Source of the DNA: a virus
Reading direction: 5' to 3' (one strand)
IMG/VR virus record: IMGVR_UViG_3300015194_000010
Coordinates: 1 to 30,204 of that record
DNA: 30,204 bases
A program made the position numbers and the translations under genes. The first letter of the stretch is position 1. Each line of letters opens with the position of its first letter. Shown here in pieces: positions 30,146-30,204 of the stretch. A model generated the notes under the pieces. It did no database searches, was not told the DNA's origin, and was given only the letters and a program-made list of their open reading frames with translations.

Positions 30146-30204
30146 GTTTCCCCCAGAGCCTTCCTTGCGACCAGGACGAACTCGCACGCCATGTCGGCGG
30201 CCTC
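30142..30204 (-). CDS. C-terminal end of an unidentified gene, truncated by window edge
   Basis: The last 20 codons of a frame entering from the right edge are visible (AADMACEFVLVARKALGET before TGA). Its stop overlaps the GTG start of the methyltransferase gene. The reading is supported by this junction style, but too little is seen to identify the product. Confidence 0.5.
   Translation of the reverse strand, partial: EAADMACEFVLVARKALGET

Overview
This window is part of a tailed, contractile-tail (myovirus-type) double-stranded DNA phage genome, or possibly a prophage; no bacterial chromosomal gene, tRNA, rRNA or integrase is visible. The host cannot be named from sequence. A Gram-negative host is likely because the lysis region encodes a small lipoprotein with a good lipobox (o-spanin type), and because several late genes carry Sec signal peptides of the kind cleaved by bacterial signal peptidase I. 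The region is GC-rich and very tightly packed: many genes overlap by ATGA, GTGA or TAATG.

Positions 1-22833 (+ strand) form the late operon. The head module comes first: portal C-terminus, head morphogenesis protein, a signal-peptide protein, a DUF2213 protease/scaffold, a cement protein, and a DUF2184 major capsid protein. Connector and neck genes follow (DUF4054, gp10-like neck, closure, neck terminator). The tail module holds another signal-peptide protein, a DUF3383 sheath enlarged by a tandem duplicated domain, a DUF3277 tube, a tail assembly chaperone with a canonical -1 slippery heptamer and a 76-residue extension, and a short tape measure. The baseplate genes are Dit-like, plug, hub, Gp138-type spike, gp25-like wedge, J-like wedge and DUF2612. 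Then come a glycine-rich fibre, a lysis region (GH108 endolysin, membrane proteins, o-spanin-like lipoprotein), two further signal-peptide fibre/LamG proteins and two small tail-associated genes.

Positions 22787-30204 (- strand) form the replication arm, which converges on the late operon with a 47-bp tail-to-tail overlap. Read in transcription order from the right edge it encodes: the end of an unknown gene, a Dam-like adenine methyltransferase fused to a second domain, an Acb2-like anti-CBASS nucleotide sponge, a small protein, a DUF2800 Cas4/RecB-like nuclease, a DUF2815 single-strand DNA-binding protein, small proteins, and a family A DNA polymerase with 3'-5' exonuclease. The polymerase is interrupted by a 322-residue intein.

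The most unusual observation is that the intein's interior also encodes, in a different frame of the same strand, a complete-looking 275-codon HNH-type homing endonuclease with its own ribosome binding site. The intein frame stays open across it, so the two appear to be dual-coded. Second is the recurrent presence of cleavable Sec signal peptides (all ending A-x-A, S-x-A or G-x-A) on four fibre-like or virion-like proteins scattered through the late operon, which would send them out of the cytoplasm where virions assemble. Other points of interest are a 208-bp structured intergenic region between tube and chaperone genes, and two genes of 37 and 38 codons that fit exactly between their neighbours.
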